A DNA stretch of 64,000 nt, from contig CANMZB010000003.1 in the NCBI GenBank assembly GCA_947502265.1, forward strand, positions 218,802 to 282,801, given 5' to 3'. The stretch is from an uncultured Sulfitobacter sp. GTDB lineage: Bacteria; Pseudomonadota; Alphaproteobacteria; Rhodobacterales; Rhodobacteraceae. The position numbers and the translations under genes are program-made. Every line of letters starts with the position of its first letter. Position 1 is the stretch's first letter. Below are positions 17,650-27,042 of this stretch, in pieces. The notes beneath the pieces were generated by a model. The model worked only from the letters and a program-made list of their open reading frames with translations. It made no database searches and had not been told where the DNA came from.

Positions 17650-18345
17650 ATAATTACCCTGCTTACATACCCTCCCGCCTTCGGAGAGACGAGCGCGAGC
17701 CCCTTCGGAACCAAGGCCATCTGGCTTTTGAACCTGTCTGGTGCCGGTTGGACCCGCGAAAACATGCCCGATCCGCGCAAAATGCCGTATGGCAAACTGC
17801 CCGCGCTGCGCGTGGCGGATCGCATCATCGCCGACAGTGACAACATCCGCGCCTACCTTGAACAGCAAGGGCATGATTTCGATGCGGGCCTGTCAAAGAC
17901 CGACCGCGCAACATCGCGCGCGTTCATCCGTATGGCGGAAGAGCATATGTATTTCCATCAGGTCATGGACCGCTGGGCCGTTGATGCAAACTGGGAGAAG
18001 GTGCGCGTGGAATTGTTCAACGTCATTCCGCGCATGGTGCGTGGCATCGTTGCGCGTAAACTGCGCAAAAACCTACTTCGTTCGATGCACGGACAAGGCA
18101 TCGGACGGTTCAATGCACAAGAACGGCTCGCGCGGATCGAGCCGGACTTTCAGGCCATCGCCGCACACCTGCAAGATGGCGGTTTCCTGTTCGGTGCGCA
18201 CCCGACAGCCGCCGATGCCTCGGTCGCGGCGGTACTTGGCGGGATTGCGGCATCACCCACCCCAACGCCTCTTTCGCAGCGCGTGCAAAAGGACGCGGTA
18301 CTGTCCGCCTATGTGGCGCGCTGCAAACAGGTGATGGGCGCTTAG
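17650..18345 (+). CDS. Glutathione S-transferase family protein with a non-canonical start
   Basis: From a TTG at 17728 the product would lack its first strand and helix. In the same frame upstream, 17650-17727 encodes IITLLTYPPAFGETSASPFG and then TKAIWLL, a good GST thioredoxin-fold N-terminus (MITL-Y-P type). An in-frame stop lies at 17614. The codon in the start position is ATA (17650), followed by ATT, and AAAGGA stands eight bases before it. So translation starts at ATA/ATT, or the start codon has been lost. The rest has MPYGKLPALR, IADSDNIRAYLE and a C-terminal GST helical domain. A Gly stands where I expect the Cys of SPFC. Confidence 0.7.
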   Translation: MITLLTYPPAFGETSASPFGTKAIWLLNLSGAGWTRENMPDPRKMPYGKLPALRVADRIIADSDNIRAYLEQQGHDFDAGLSKTDRATSRAFIRMAEEHMYFHQVMDRWAVDANWEKVRVELFNVIPRMVRGIVARKLRKNLLRSMHGQGIGRFNAQERLARIEPDFQAIAAHLQDGGFLFGAHPTAADASVAAVLGGIAASPTPTPLSQRVQKDAVLSAYVARCKQVMGA

Positions 18346-20597
18346 GTCCGGGTCCGCTTTACCTTTCGCTTCAGCTTGTCTTTCTTCAGCTTTGCCTTCT
18401 TGCCCTTGCGGTGCGCGCTATGCCCGGCGGGGCTTTTGCGGCCCTGCGGCATCTTCTGGTCCGCGATCTCGAGCAGTTCCAGCGCAATACCACCGGTTAT
18501 CGGCGTCACTTCGGCAAGCCGCACAGTAACCCGTTGCCCGATGCCGATCGTGACGCCGGTATCCGACCCCCGCAACGTACCTGCATCCGCGTCATGGTGG
18601 AAATACTCCCGCCCGATGTTGCGCATGGGGATCAGGCCGTCGGCCCCCGTTTCGTCCAGCTTTACAAAGGCGCCAAAGCGGGCAACGCCGCTGATCCGGC
18701 CTGTCATCTCGGTGCCCACACGCTCGGACAAATAGGAGGCAAGATAGCGGTCGGTGGTATCACGCTCTGCAACCATCGAACGGCGCTCGGTTTCGGAGAT
18801 ATGCGTGCCGGTCTGTTCGATGTCTTCGATGTCATGCGGCGACAGCCCGTCCTTGCCCCAGCCGTGCGCCGTGATCAGCGCACGGTGAACGATCAAATCG
18901 GCGTAACGCCGGATCGGTGAAGTGAAATGCGCGTAAGAGCGCAGCGCAAGGCCAAAGTGGCCAATATGATCAGGGCCGTAATAGGCCTGCGTCATGGAGC
19001 GCAAGGTCGAGATGTTGATCAACTCCGCATCTTCGCTGCCCGCCGCCTGATCCAGCAGACGGTTCAGGTGCGCGGTCTGCAACACCTGCCCCTTGGCCAG
19101 CGTATAGCCCGCCGCCGCAGCCGTCTCGCGCAGGCTTTCCAGTTTGGCAGGCGTCGGCTCTTCGTGGGTACGGAACAACAGCGGGGTTTTCTTTGCGATC
19201 AGCGTCTCGGCAGCAGCGACATTCGCCAGCACCATGAATTCTTCGATCAGGCGGTGCGCATCCAGCCGCTCTTTGAAGTTGACCGAGCGCACCTTGCCAT
19301 CCTCGTCTAGCTCGATCCGCCGCTCCGGCAGGTCAAGGTCCAGCGGCTCACGGCGCTTGCGGGCCATTACAAGCGCGGCGTAGGCGGCATAAAGCGGCTT
19401 TAGAACAGGCTCTAACAAAGGGCCGGTGCGGTCGTTCGGGGTGCCGTCAATCGCGTCTTGCACCTCTTCGTAGTGCAGGCTTGCGGGGGACCGCATCAGC
19501 GCGCGGTGGAAGTCGTGGGCGATCTTGTTGCCCTCGGCATCCAGCACCATGCGCACCGCGATACAGGCGCGCGCCACGCCTTCGTGGAGCGAACACAGAT
19601 CACCCGACAAGCGGTCCGGCAGCATCGGCACCACGCGGTCGGGGAAATAGGTCGAATTGCCCCGCTTGCGTGCCTCGCGGTCCAACGCAGAGCCGGGTGT
19701 GACGTAAGCCGCCACATCCGCAATCGCGACCCAAAGGATATGGCCGCCCGCGTTCTTAGGGTCGGTGTCGGCTTCGGCAAAACACGCATCGTCGTGATCG
19801 CGCGCGTCCGACGGATCAATCGTGATCAACGGCAGGTCGCGCAGATCGGTACGGCCCTTCAGGCCCTGCGGCTTGGCCGCGTCAGCCTGCGCAATCACAT
19901 CGTCGGGGAATTCATCGGGAATGTTGTGCTGGTGGATCGCAATCAGCGACACGGCGCGCGGCGCAGACGGATCGCCCAGCCGCTCGACCACGCGCGCGCG
20001 CGGCAAACCCATGCGGCCCTTCGGACCGGCAAGTTCGGCCTCGACCAGCTCGCCGTCTTTTGCACCGGCCGTAACGTCGGCACCGACGATCCATTCCTTG
20101 TCCGCGCCCTTGTCGATCGGTTGGATACGTCCGCCTTCGGTGTGTTGGCGAAAGATGCCGATGATCTTTTTCGGATTGGTCCCGATCCGGCGGATCAAAC
20201 GTCCTTCGTAGGGATGGTCTTCGCCCTTCACCTGCGTCAGGCGGGCAAGGATGCGATCCCCCGCGCCCAGCGCCGGATCAGAGGCGCGCAGAATCATCAG
20301 CACAACAGGCGCGGCCCCCTCGCCCTGCCATTCCATCGGCTTGGCAAACAGATCGCCATCCGAATCCGGCTCTGTGATCACCAGAACCGAAACCGGCGGC
20401 AGGCGGTCAGGGTCGTTATAGGTTTTCTTGCGCTTTTCCAGATGGCCTTCGGCCTCCAGCTCCTTCAGCACCCGCTTGAGGTCAATGCGCGCGGCCCCTT
20501 TGATACCGAACGCCCTGGCGATGTCACGCTTGGCGGTCAGGGTGGGGTTCTGTTCGATCCATTCGAGGATCTCTTGCTTGGATGGGATATTGTTCAT
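18342..20597 (-). CDS. rnr: Ribonuclease R
   Basis: A 751-residue exoribonuclease of the RNB family. Its N-terminal winged-helix region (IPSKQEILEWIEQNPTLTAK) is followed by cold-shock-like domains. The RNB core has DPSDARDHDDACFAE (metal-binding aspartates), LWVAIADVAAYV and YFPDRVVPMLPDRLSGDLCSL. An S1 domain (GRISGVARFGAFVKLDETGADGLI) and a Lys/Arg-rich tail of about 35 residues complete it. It degrades structured RNA 3' to 5'. I prefer the ATG at 20597, with MNNIPSK as the usual family start. A GTG at 20633 is also possible. Its stop overlaps the convergent GST-like gene. Confidence 0.95.
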   Translation of the reverse strand: MNNIPSKQEILEWIEQNPTLTAKRDIARAFGIKGAARIDLKRVLKELEAEGHLEKRKKTYNDPDRLPPVSVLVITEPDSDGDLFAKPMEWQGEGAAPVVLMILRASDPALGAGDRILARLTQVKGEDHPYEGRLIRRIGTNPKKIIGIFRQHTEGGRIQPIDKGADKEWIVGADVTAGAKDGELVEAELAGPKGRMGLPRARVVERLGDPSAPRAVSLIAIHQHNIPDEFPDDVIAQADAAKPQGLKGRTDLRDLPLITIDPSDARDHDDACFAEADTDPKNAGGHILWVAIADVAAYVTPGSALDREARKRGNSTYFPDRVVPMLPDRLSGDLCSLHEGVARACIAVRMVLDAEGNKIAHDFHRALMRSPASLHYEEVQDAIDGTPNDRTGPLLEPVLKPLYAAYAALVMARKRREPLDLDLPERRIELDEDGKVRSVNFKERLDAHRLIEEFMVLANVAAAETLIAKKTPLLFRTHEEPTPAKLESLRETAAAAGYTLAKGQVLQTAHLNRLLDQAAGSEDAELINISTLRSMTQAYYGPDHIGHFGLALRSYAHFTSPIRRYADLIVHRALITAHGWGKDGLSPHDIEDIEQTGTHISETERRSMVAERDTTDRYLASYLSERVGTEMTGRISGVARFGAFVKLDETGADGLIPMRNIGREYFHHDADAGTLRGSDTGVTIGIGQRVTVRLAEVTPITGGIALELLEIADQKMPQGRKSPAGHSAHRKGKKAKLKKDKLKRKVKRTRT

Positions 20598-20634
20598 GCG
20601 GATGGAGGTAGCACGCGCGCGGGGCGGCGTCACA

Positions 20635-21207
20635 TCATTTTAGATCAGCCGCAGTATCGACATCGCGCAGGGTGGCCGCATGTGCGATGCAGTAACCTTC
20701 GAGTGTTGCAATGCTATCCTCCAGCGCATGTTCGCAGGACCACCGCACACCTTGCAAAAAGGCGGGCGGTTGTACGCGCGGGTGCTTTAGCCCGACCAGC
20801 CAATAGCCACCATCAAACGCCGGACCGAACACCGCGTCATGATCGCCCAGCGCACTGAAGGCCGCGGAAATACGGGCGCGGGTGATGTCGGGAATGTCGG
20901 CTCCGATGACACAGGCCGGGCCGGCAGGCGCGCGCCGCAACGCCCGCGCCATCCGTGCGCCCAGATCGCCCCGCCCTTGCGGCCAGCGCGCCAGAGGTGG
21001 GGGCCAGACGCGCGATTGCAGCCCTGCGCGGTCGGGTGAAACCGCCAACACCACCTGCCAGCGCGGGTCTTCGATCCGGCGCAACAGGCGGCGCACCTGA
21101 TGGCGAAACCACCACGCGGCGGCAACCATCCCGATTTCACGCCCTAACCGTGTTTTGATACGACCGGCGCGCGGTTCTTTCACCATCACGATCAGGGTTT
21201 GCGTCAA
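20635..21207 (-). CDS. DUF2064 / TIGR04282-type glycosyltransferase
   Basis: A 190-residue protein with the family opening LIVMVKEPRAGRIKTRLGREIG. It has a nucleotide-sugar fold, seen at VIGADIPDI (metal-binding aspartate) and AVFGPAFDGGYWLVGL. Some members make arsenosugars, but none of the usual arsenic neighbours is here, so the substrate is open. The start overlaps by 4 bases the stop of the GNAT gene. It is followed directly by rnr. Confidence 0.8.
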   Translation of the reverse strand: MTQTLIVMVKEPRAGRIKTRLGREIGMVAAAWWFRHQVRRLLRRIEDPRWQVVLAVSPDRAGLQSRVWPPPLARWPQGRGDLGARMARALRRAPAGPACVIGADIPDITRARISAAFSALGDHDAVFGPAFDGGYWLVGLKHPRVQPPAFLQGVRWSCEHALEDSIATLEGYCIAHAATLRDVDTAADLK

Positions 21208-21623
21208 AGGACGCGTTCCATCATTTGATGAGGTTCCCCTTCGTCGTCATAGGGATCACCATAGGCGGCAAAGCCGAGTTTGCCGTAAAATCCCGTGGCA
21301 TGGGCCTGCGCGCCCAGAATGGCGCGGGTGGTGCCGGGATGGCTGGCGGCCAGTTGCACCGCCGCTGTGATCAGATCCGCGCCCAATCCCTGTCCGCGGT
21401 GTGACTTCAACACACAAACGCGGCCGATCTTGGCCGTAGGGCCGTCAAGGTAAACCCGCGCGGTCGCAACCGGCGTATCATCGTCCAGCGCCAAAAGATG
21501 ATGGCTGTGCGGGTCAAATTCATCCACCTCGCCCTCGGCGGTATAGCCTTGTTCTGCCACAAAAACCTCGTGGCGCAGGGCATAGCAGATTTCAGGCTCG
21601 TCTGTCGGCGCGATCAGGATCAT
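21204..21623 (-). CDS. GNAT-family N-acetyltransferase
   Basis: A 139-residue acetyltransferase of the ElaA-like GNAT type. [20 protein letters not shown] is near the N-terminus. The acetyl-CoA loop is [19 protein letters not shown], and motif B is [18 protein letters not shown]. The start at 21623 overlaps the dapE stop (ATGA), which fits translational coupling. The much longer open reading upstream lies inside dapE. The acceptor substrate cannot be told. Confidence 0.85.
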   Translation of the reverse strand: MILIAPTDEPEICYALRHEVFVAEQGYTAEGEVDEFDPHSHHLLALDDDTPVATARVYLDGPTAKIGRVCVLKSHRGQGLGADLITAAVQLAASHPGTTRAILGAQAHATGFYGKLGFAAYGDPYDDEGEPHQMMERVL

Positions 21624-22765
21624 GCAAAATAATCCGTCAGGATACGGGAATAAATCGCCTTCAACTCGTGAATGTGATCGACGCGGACGTGTTCGTCCAC
21701 CTGATGCATCGACTGCCCGACAAGGCCGAATTCCACAACAGGACAATGCGATTTCACAAACCGCGCGTCCGACGTGCCGCCGGTGGTCGACAGCGCGGAC
21801 GTAACGCCGGTGACCCCTTCAACCGCGCGGCTGACCAGATCAGACAGCGCGCCGGGCGGTGTGATAAAGCTTTCGCCGGAAATCTTGATCTCGGTTTCGA
21901 CCTGCACGCCAAATTCCTCGCGGATAGCGGCGACTTCGTTCTCGATCCACTCGCTCAGACTGGCCCCTGAATGGCTGTCGTTGAAACGGATGTTCACCGT
22001 CGCGCGGCACTCTGCCGGAATGACGTTGCTTGCCGGATTTCCGGTGTCCACTGTGACAACCGCCAGCGTCGACGCGTCGAAATGTTCGGTTCCCTGATCC
22101 ATCTCGTGTGTGGCAAGCCGGTCCATCATGCGCATCATTGCTGGTAGCGGATTGTTGGCGCGGTGCGGGTAGGCGGAATGCCCCTGTTTGCCAATCACGC
22201 GGAACTTGACCGTCATCGAGCCGCGACGCCCGATCTTGATCATTTCGCCCATGGTGTCGGGGCATGTCGGCTCCCCGACCAGACAGACATCCATCCGCTC
22301 GCCGTTCTCCTCCATATAGGCCAGCAGCGCGGTCGTACCGTCGAGCGCATCGCCCTCTTCATCCCCCGTGATCGCAATCACGATAGAGCCGTCAGGCGGT
22401 GTTTCGCGCACGAAATCCACAGCTGCGGCGGCAAAGGCGGCAACGCCCGATTTCATATCCGTTGTGCCACGGCCATACATAACGCCATCTTTGATGTCGG
22501 CCCCGAAGGGCGGCATGGTCCACGCCGACTCATCCCCGATGGGCACAACATCGGTATGTCCGTTAAACCCGAAAGAGCGGGTGTTCCCCTGACTGCCCCA
22601 ACGGGCAAACAAATTGCGAATGCCCCCGCGATTGGCCCACGCACAGGTAAATCCCGCATCGCCCAGCAGATCATGCAGAATGTCCAGCGCCCCTGCGTCG
22701 TCTGGCGTGACGGAAGGGCAGCGCACCAGCTGTGCGGTCAGATCAACGGGATCAACGGGGGACAT
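21620..22765 (-). CDS. dapE: Succinyl-diaminopimelate desuccinylase DapE
   Basis: A 381-residue zinc hydrolase of the M20 family. Zinc ligands are visible in [14 protein letters not shown] (His, Asp) and [14 protein letters not shown]. The catalytic glutamate lies in [14 protein letters not shown], and a further ligand in the C-terminal MHQVDEHV. It releases succinate from N-succinyl-LL-diaminopimelate in the lysine/peptidoglycan pathway. Its partner dapD is 3.3 kb away in the same direction. The start at 22765 ([19 protein letters not shown]) matches the family. The 81 extra bases upstream look non-coding. Confidence 0.95.
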   Translation of the reverse strand: MSPVDPVDLTAQLVRCPSVTPDDAGALDILHDLLGDAGFTCAWANRGGIRNLFARWGSQGNTRSFGFNGHTDVVPIGDESAWTMPPFGADIKDGVMYGRGTTDMKSGVAAFAAAAVDFVRETPPDGSIVIAITGDEEGDALDGTTALLAYMEENGERMDVCLVGEPTCPDTMGEMIKIGRRGSMTVKFRVIGKQGHSAYPHRANNPLPAMMRMMDRLATHEMDQGTEHFDASTLAVVTVDTGNPASNVIPAECRATVNIRFNDSHSGASLSEWIENEVAAIREEFGVQVETEIKISGESFITPPGALSDLVSRAVEGVTGVTSALSTTGGTSDARFVKSHCPVVEFGLVGQSMHQVDEHVRVDHIHELKAIYSRILTDYFA

Positions 22766-23033
22766 CGGCAAGCTCCGGTTTTGGGGTGTGTTGCGGCCTT
22801 TATCCCTCCTGCGGCGCAAAAGTGCCAGCCCCCCGTCCGGTGCCACAGATCACGCTTCATTTATGTCAAAATTGTGGTAACCTGATTCACAATAAATGAC
22901 CCGAGGCAGGGCAAGAGCAGCTTTATCACCTGAAAACAGGGATGATCGCGTCTAACAAAGACATTGATGGAACGGGGAAAACCCTGTCCACCTGTGGTTT
23001 GTGCTGTCTCATAAAAAGGTTTGAGGCAGGCAC

Positions 23034-23876
23034 ATGGTCGCAGCGTCGGAACACCCGGTTGATACGGTACGCGAGGGCACCAGTGCCACGGATATGGCAC
23101 AGGAGATTTTCGGGTCCGGATTAGCCGTTACCGGTGTCACCTACTACGGCGATATCGACAGTGCGGGCACCTATTCAAACGGTGACGACGTGATGCTGGG
23201 CGTGACCCCTTCGGACACTGGTGTGATCCGGTCCACGGGCAATGCGCAGGACTTCACCAACAGACGCGGACAGGCCAATCAAAACACCGATACCGATACC
23301 GGCACTAACATCAACGACATCAACAACGGCGGCGGGACGCTGACTATCACCCACATCAACGGGAAAGCCGTGAGCGTGGGATTGACCACTACCCTGCCCA
23401 CGGGTCAGGACGTGGCGCTGATTGCCACGCCGACAGGTGACAGGCGCGCCAAGACTCTGCGCGCCGGTCATATGGTCAACACCAAGGACGAAGGCCCGCA
23501 GCCCCTGCGCTGGATCGGGCTACGCAATGTTGCCGCAACGGACGATTTTGCACCGATCCACATCGGCGCAGGCACGCTGGGCCAACACCGCGATCTGGTG
23601 AACGATCACTCCATCACCCGCCGCGAGGGCGGCTCAGTGACCTATGTGCATCTGCTGTTCGACCGCCATCAGGTTGTCATTTCCGAAGGGTTGGAAACCG
23701 AAAGCTTCCTGCCCGGTCCACAAACCGCCACCAGCTTCGAGGCCGAAGCGGTTGCCGAGATCCATAGTCTTTTTCCCGAACTCGATCCCGAGACGGGCCA
23801 AGGGTATCCCACCGCCGCGCGCCGGATGCCGAAACGTTATGAAGCGGAGCTTTTGTGCGCCGCAGAGGTGGCCTGA
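23034..23876 (+). CDS. Hint-domain protein reduced by internal losses
   Basis: A 280-residue protein. Residues 14-70 match the start of roseobacter choice-of-anchor L proteins (ATDMAQEIFGSGLAVTG, then DDVMLGVTPSDTGVIRSTG). Most of that domain is then missing, and the reading passes through NGKAVSVGLTTTLPTGQDV into the middle of a Hint domain (TPTGDRRAKTLRAGHMV, GPQPLRWIG). The Cys-containing start of Hint is absent. So is the SPNHR-like block, because DLV runs straight into NDHSITRREGG. The C-terminal family end (VTYVHLLFDRHQVV, ESFLPGP) is intact. The reading frame stays open. It may be a relic or a short functional derivative. A second Hint gene follows two bases after the stop. Confidence 0.7.
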   Translation: MVAASEHPVDTVREGTSATDMAQEIFGSGLAVTGVTYYGDIDSAGTYSNGDDVMLGVTPSDTGVIRSTGNAQDFTNRRGQANQNTDTDTGTNINDINNGGGTLTITHINGKAVSVGLTTTLPTGQDVALIATPTGDRRAKTLRAGHMVNTKDEGPQPLRWIGLRNVAATDDFAPIHIGAGTLGQHRDLVNDHSITRREGGSVTYVHLLFDRHQVVISEGLETESFLPGPQTATSFEAEAVAEIHSLFPELDPETGQGYPTAARRMPKRYEAELLCAAEVA

Positions 23877-23878
23877 TT

Positions 23879-24973
23879 ATGACGTGGCTTGCATTGGTTG
23901 ACCATGAAGACCGCCGCCTGTCCCTGCGCGGACTGGGCGCGGAAAAACGCACCGAACCCGTTTGCGCCGACCGCCCCGATCAGGTGCTGACACGCGGCAG
24001 CATCGTTTTCGAAACGCAGGTGACCGGGGATTCGAAACCGCAGGTCTTGTTCGGCTACACCACGCCGCACCCCATTCACCGTAGTCTGGTGTTTCAGGCA
24101 ATTCCCGGCGGCGGGCTGGCGATGGTTCACGTACAGGGCGATGCCATCGCGCATGCCGCCATCGCGCATAAAAACGCGGGCCGCGCCGAGATGTTGCGCG
24201 TGACCTACGCGTGGGACACCAAATACAACTGGGGCCGCCTCACGCTTGAGCAGGTCGGCGAGATGACCGAAACAAGCGTGGCGGTCGACAACCCGCTACC
24301 GCTGACGCTGGATGATCTGCGTGATCTGATGTTGGGCCGGGGACAGCAAACCTATGCCCCCGACATGATTTTCGCCGCCTTGTCCGACCAGATCGAACCA
24401 ATCGGGCCAAGCCCCTCGCTTGCGCCGAATACGCCCATTGCCACGCCTTGGGGTTACCGCGACGCAGGAAGCCTGAAGCGGGGCGATACGGTTTATGCGG
24501 CCAATGGCGACGTGGTGCCGGTACTGCAAAATGTGTCGCGCTGCGTGCCTGCGCACGGCAGCTTTGCACCGATCCGGATGCGCGCACCCTATTTCGGCTT
24601 GCAGCAGGATATTTTCGTATCCCCCGATCAACGGGTTGCCATCGACGGCCCGGAGGTTGATTATCTTTTCGCTTGCGAGACCGTGCTTGCCCCTGCCCGC
24701 CATCTGGTGAACGGCTTTGCAGCACTGGCAGAGCCGTGGGGCCACACCATCCGCTATACGCAATTGATCCTGCCACAACACGAGACAGTGAGCGCAGCAG
24801 GCGCGCCTTTGGAAAGCATGTATATCGGCCGGATGCGGCGCGACACACATCAACTCGCCTCAAGCGTCCTGTTCGGCGTGGACCGCAACGATCTACCCGA
24901 ACATGCCGCACCTATGCACAAGGTTCTCAGATGGTACGAAGCCATCCATCTGGCAAGACGTCGCGCCGCCTGA
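23879..24973 (+). CDS. Hint-domain protein (Hint_2 type)
   Basis: A 364-residue protein. Residues 1-150 form a beta-rich domain of unknown role (RGSIVFETQVTG, MLRVTYAWDTKYNWGRLTLEQ). From about 180 a Hint domain follows: APNTPIATPWGYRDAGSLKRGD, FAPIRMRAPYFG, VSPDQRVAIDG and ARHLVNGFAA. The initiating residue is not an obvious Cys. It has no clear signal peptide and may leave by a type I system like other roseobacter Hint proteins. It is the second gene of a tandem pair, and the start ATG at 23879 lies two bases after the previous stop. Confidence 0.75.
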   Translation: MTWLALVDHEDRRLSLRGLGAEKRTEPVCADRPDQVLTRGSIVFETQVTGDSKPQVLFGYTTPHPIHRSLVFQAIPGGGLAMVHVQGDAIAHAAIAHKNAGRAEMLRVTYAWDTKYNWGRLTLEQVGEMTETSVAVDNPLPLTLDDLRDLMLGRGQQTYAPDMIFAALSDQIEPIGPSPSLAPNTPIATPWGYRDAGSLKRGDTVYAANGDVVPVLQNVSRCVPAHGSFAPIRMRAPYFGLQQDIFVSPDQRVAIDGPEVDYLFACETVLAPARHLVNGFAALAEPWGHTIRYTQLILPQHETVSAAGAPLESMYIGRMRRDTHQLASSVLFGVDRNDLPEHAAPMHKVLRWYEAIHLARRRAA

Positions 24974-24991
24974 CGCGTAGAGTACCGCGCC

Positions 24992-25330
24992 TTAATCGTA
25001 AAACGGGGTCATCTGCGCCACGATAACCGAATTCTCTTCCAAAGCGCGCTGCATCAGGGCGCGCTCTTCGGGGTCTATTTCATCCCCGTCCGCCTCGCGC
25101 TCTTCCAGCGTGCCGTAACCCGTCACATCCAAAGGCGCTGTATCCGCCTGTTTCAGGATCGCCACGGTTTCGCGCACGGCCTCTGCCTCGTCCACACCGG
25201 AAGCAAAGCACATAAGCGCGGCGCCGGTTGCTTTTTCCGGCAAACCATCGCCTTCCTTGCGACCGATCTCGATCAGCAGTGTGTAAACTTGCTGGCGCGA
25301 GGGTTTTTTCGGCTTTCTCTCGTCGGACAT
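24992..25330 (-). CDS. Conserved hypothetical small acidic protein
   Basis: A 112-residue protein. A basic opening (MSDERKPKKPSRQQVYTLLI) leads into an acidic, helix-rich body. DGDEIDPEERALMQRALEEN is near the C-terminus. No domain is recognised and there is no signal or membrane span. Length, start context and codon use look like a real gene. It converges on the Hint gene, with 18 bases between the stops. Confidence 0.6.
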   Translation of the reverse strand: MSDERKPKKPSRQQVYTLLIEIGRKEGDGLPEKATGAALMCFASGVDEAEAVRETVAILKQADTAPLDVTGYGTLEEREADGDEIDPEERALMQRALEENSVIVAQMTPFYD

Positions 25331-25394
25331 GGGCGCAGACCTTTATGGATTATCGCGCCCAGCCCTATCGACAACGCGGGCTTTTGAAAAGGTC

Positions 25395-25649
25395 TCAGCC
25401 GCGCCCCTTTATCATCGCACCCGCCGCAATCAGCAGACAGGCACCCACGACAGCCACGACCAACTGTCCTATCCACCCCCCAAGGGTGGCACCGAAGACT
25501 GCGAACAATATCCAGTTAAGGACAATCGCGCCGAAAATACCCAAGATGATGTTCAGGATCAGGCTGTGTTCCGTTTTCATGATCTTTTCCGCGATCCATC
25601 CGGCAAGCGCGCCGATGATGACGGACATAAACCAACCGATACCTGTCAT
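25395..25649 (-). CDS. GlsB/YeaQ/YmgE-family stress-related membrane protein
   Basis: An 84-residue inner-membrane protein of the transglycosylase-associated family. There are three hydrophobic segments separated by glycine-rich turns: GIGWFMSVIIGALAGWIAEK, NIILGIFGAIVLNWILFAVF and GGWIGQLVVAVVGACLLIA. Members are induced by stress in several bacteria, but their mechanism is unclear. The start at 25649 follows GGGAGAAG. Longer readings upstream overlap the next gene. Confidence 0.88.
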   Translation of the reverse strand: MTGIGWFMSVIIGALAGWIAEKIMKTEHSLILNIILGIFGAIVLNWILFAVFGATLGGWIGQLVVAVVGACLLIAAGAMIKGRG

Positions 25650-25705
25650 TGTCTTCTCCCTTTGATGGCTGAAAGGGTAACGCGGCGGGCCGGCATCAGC
25701 TTCCG

Positions 25706-26062
25706 CTATTCGCATCGGCGCAAAAAGCTGATGTGCGCGCCCTTCTGCAGAACGGCGATACCGGTATCGGTCTTCATGATCATGATGCGGCGCTGCCACG
25801 GCTCGGCATCCGCGCGGCAGATCGCATCGTAAAGCGTGGCCTCCATCCCCTCGACCTTGACGGGATCACGCAACGCACAGCGGGTGTCGACCGCGAAAAA
25901 GGTGCCGGAGGTGATCAGGATCGCGCCACCGTCAACGCCGATGCTCTTGCAATCCCAAGTGTCGCCGCTGTCCTGTTCGGGGCGGTAGCGCCCGTCGTAG
26001 GGTCCGGCTTCTGCCGCCGCGGAAAGCAGCGGCAGAAGGAGTATCGAAAGAAGCAAACGCAC
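25706..26062 (-). CDS. Secreted hypothetical protein
   Basis: A 118-residue protein with a typical signal peptide (MRLLLSILLLPLLSAAAEA). The mature part has four cysteines (WDCKS, TRCALR, AICRA, RRCE) that could form two disulfide bonds in the periplasm. I do not recognise the family. It starts 4 bases after the dapD stop, in the same direction, and is probably co-transcribed with dapD. Confidence 0.6.
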   Translation of the reverse strand: MRLLLSILLLPLLSAAAEAGPYDGRYRPEQDSGDTWDCKSIGVDGGAILITSGTFFAVDTRCALRDPVKVEGMEATLYDAICRADAEPWQRRIMIMKTDTGIAVLQKGAHISFLRRCE

Positions 26063-26065
26063 CTA

Positions 26066-26893
26066 TCAGGCGCGCAGAAGCTCGTTGATCGAGGTTTTGG
26101 AGCGGGTCCGTTCATCCACGCGCTTGACGATCACAGCGCAATAGAGGCTCACGTTGTTTTTGGACGGCATGGTGCCTGCCACCACAACAGAGCCGCTGGG
26201 AACTTCGCCGTACATGACTTCGCCGGTCTCGCGATCCACGATCTTGGTCGACTGGCCGATAAACACGCCCATCCCCAAAACCGATCCTTCGCGCACGATG
26301 CAGCCCTCGACAACTTCGGAACGCGCGCCGATAAAACAGTTGTCCTCGATGATGGTCGGGCCTGCCTGCATCGGTTCCAGAACACCGCCGATACCAACGC
26401 CGCCAGAAAGATGCACGTTCTTACCGATCTGCGCGCACGAACCAACGGTGGCCCATGTATCAACCATAGTGCCTTCATCCACATAGGCACCAAGGTTCAC
26501 GAACGACGGCATCAGCACCACGCCGGGCGCGATGTAGGCCGATCTGCGCACAACGCAATTCGGCACGGCGCGAAAGCCCGCCTCTTTCCACTGGGCATCA
26601 CCCCAACCTTTGAACTTGCTATCAACCTTGTCCCACCAGCCGCCGCCTTGCGGGCCGCCATCGTGCTGTTCCATATCCTTGATACGGAACCCCAAAAGCA
26701 CGGCTTTCTTGGCCCATTGGTTCACATGCCAGCTGTTATCATCCTGCTTTTCCGCCACACGCAGCTTGCCGCTGTCCAGCGCGTCCAGAGTTTCCTCAAT
26801 CGCGTCGCGTGTTTCCCCTGTGAGGGCGGGCGTGATGCTGTCGCGGGCTTCCCACGCGGCTTCGATGGCTGTTTCAAGCTGGGCATTGGACAT
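26066..26893 (-). CDS. dapD: Tetrahydrodipicolinate N-succinyltransferase DapD
   Basis: A 275-residue enzyme with the left-handed beta-helix (hexapeptide) repeat core, clear in [22 protein letters not shown] and [22 protein letters not shown]. The acyl-CoA region is [25 protein letters not shown]. It succinylates tetrahydrodipicolinate, the step before those ended by DapE, in lysine and meso-diaminopimelate synthesis. Length and N-terminus fit the standard family. Confidence 0.96.
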   Translation of the reverse strand: MSNAQLETAIEAAWEARDSITPALTGETRDAIEETLDALDSGKLRVAEKQDDNSWHVNQWAKKAVLLGFRIKDMEQHDGGPQGGGWWDKVDSKFKGWGDAQWKEAGFRAVPNCVVRRSAYIAPGVVLMPSFVNLGAYVDEGTMVDTWATVGSCAQIGKNVHLSGGVGIGGVLEPMQAGPTIIEDNCFIGARSEVVEGCIVREGSVLGMGVFIGQSTKIVDRETGEVMYGEVPSGSVVVAGTMPSKNNVSLYCAVIVKRVDERTRSKTSINELLRA

Positions 26894-27042
26894 GTATCGT
26901 CTCCGGTCAAATGGAACTGTTGACTGGCGCTATAGCCGTGCAGGCCACATCACGCAATCTTTGATAGGTTGGAACATCGCCGTGGCCTCTGGCGGCAAAC
27001 CCATGCATGGTGTGTAAAACATTCAACAAACATGGAACCCCG

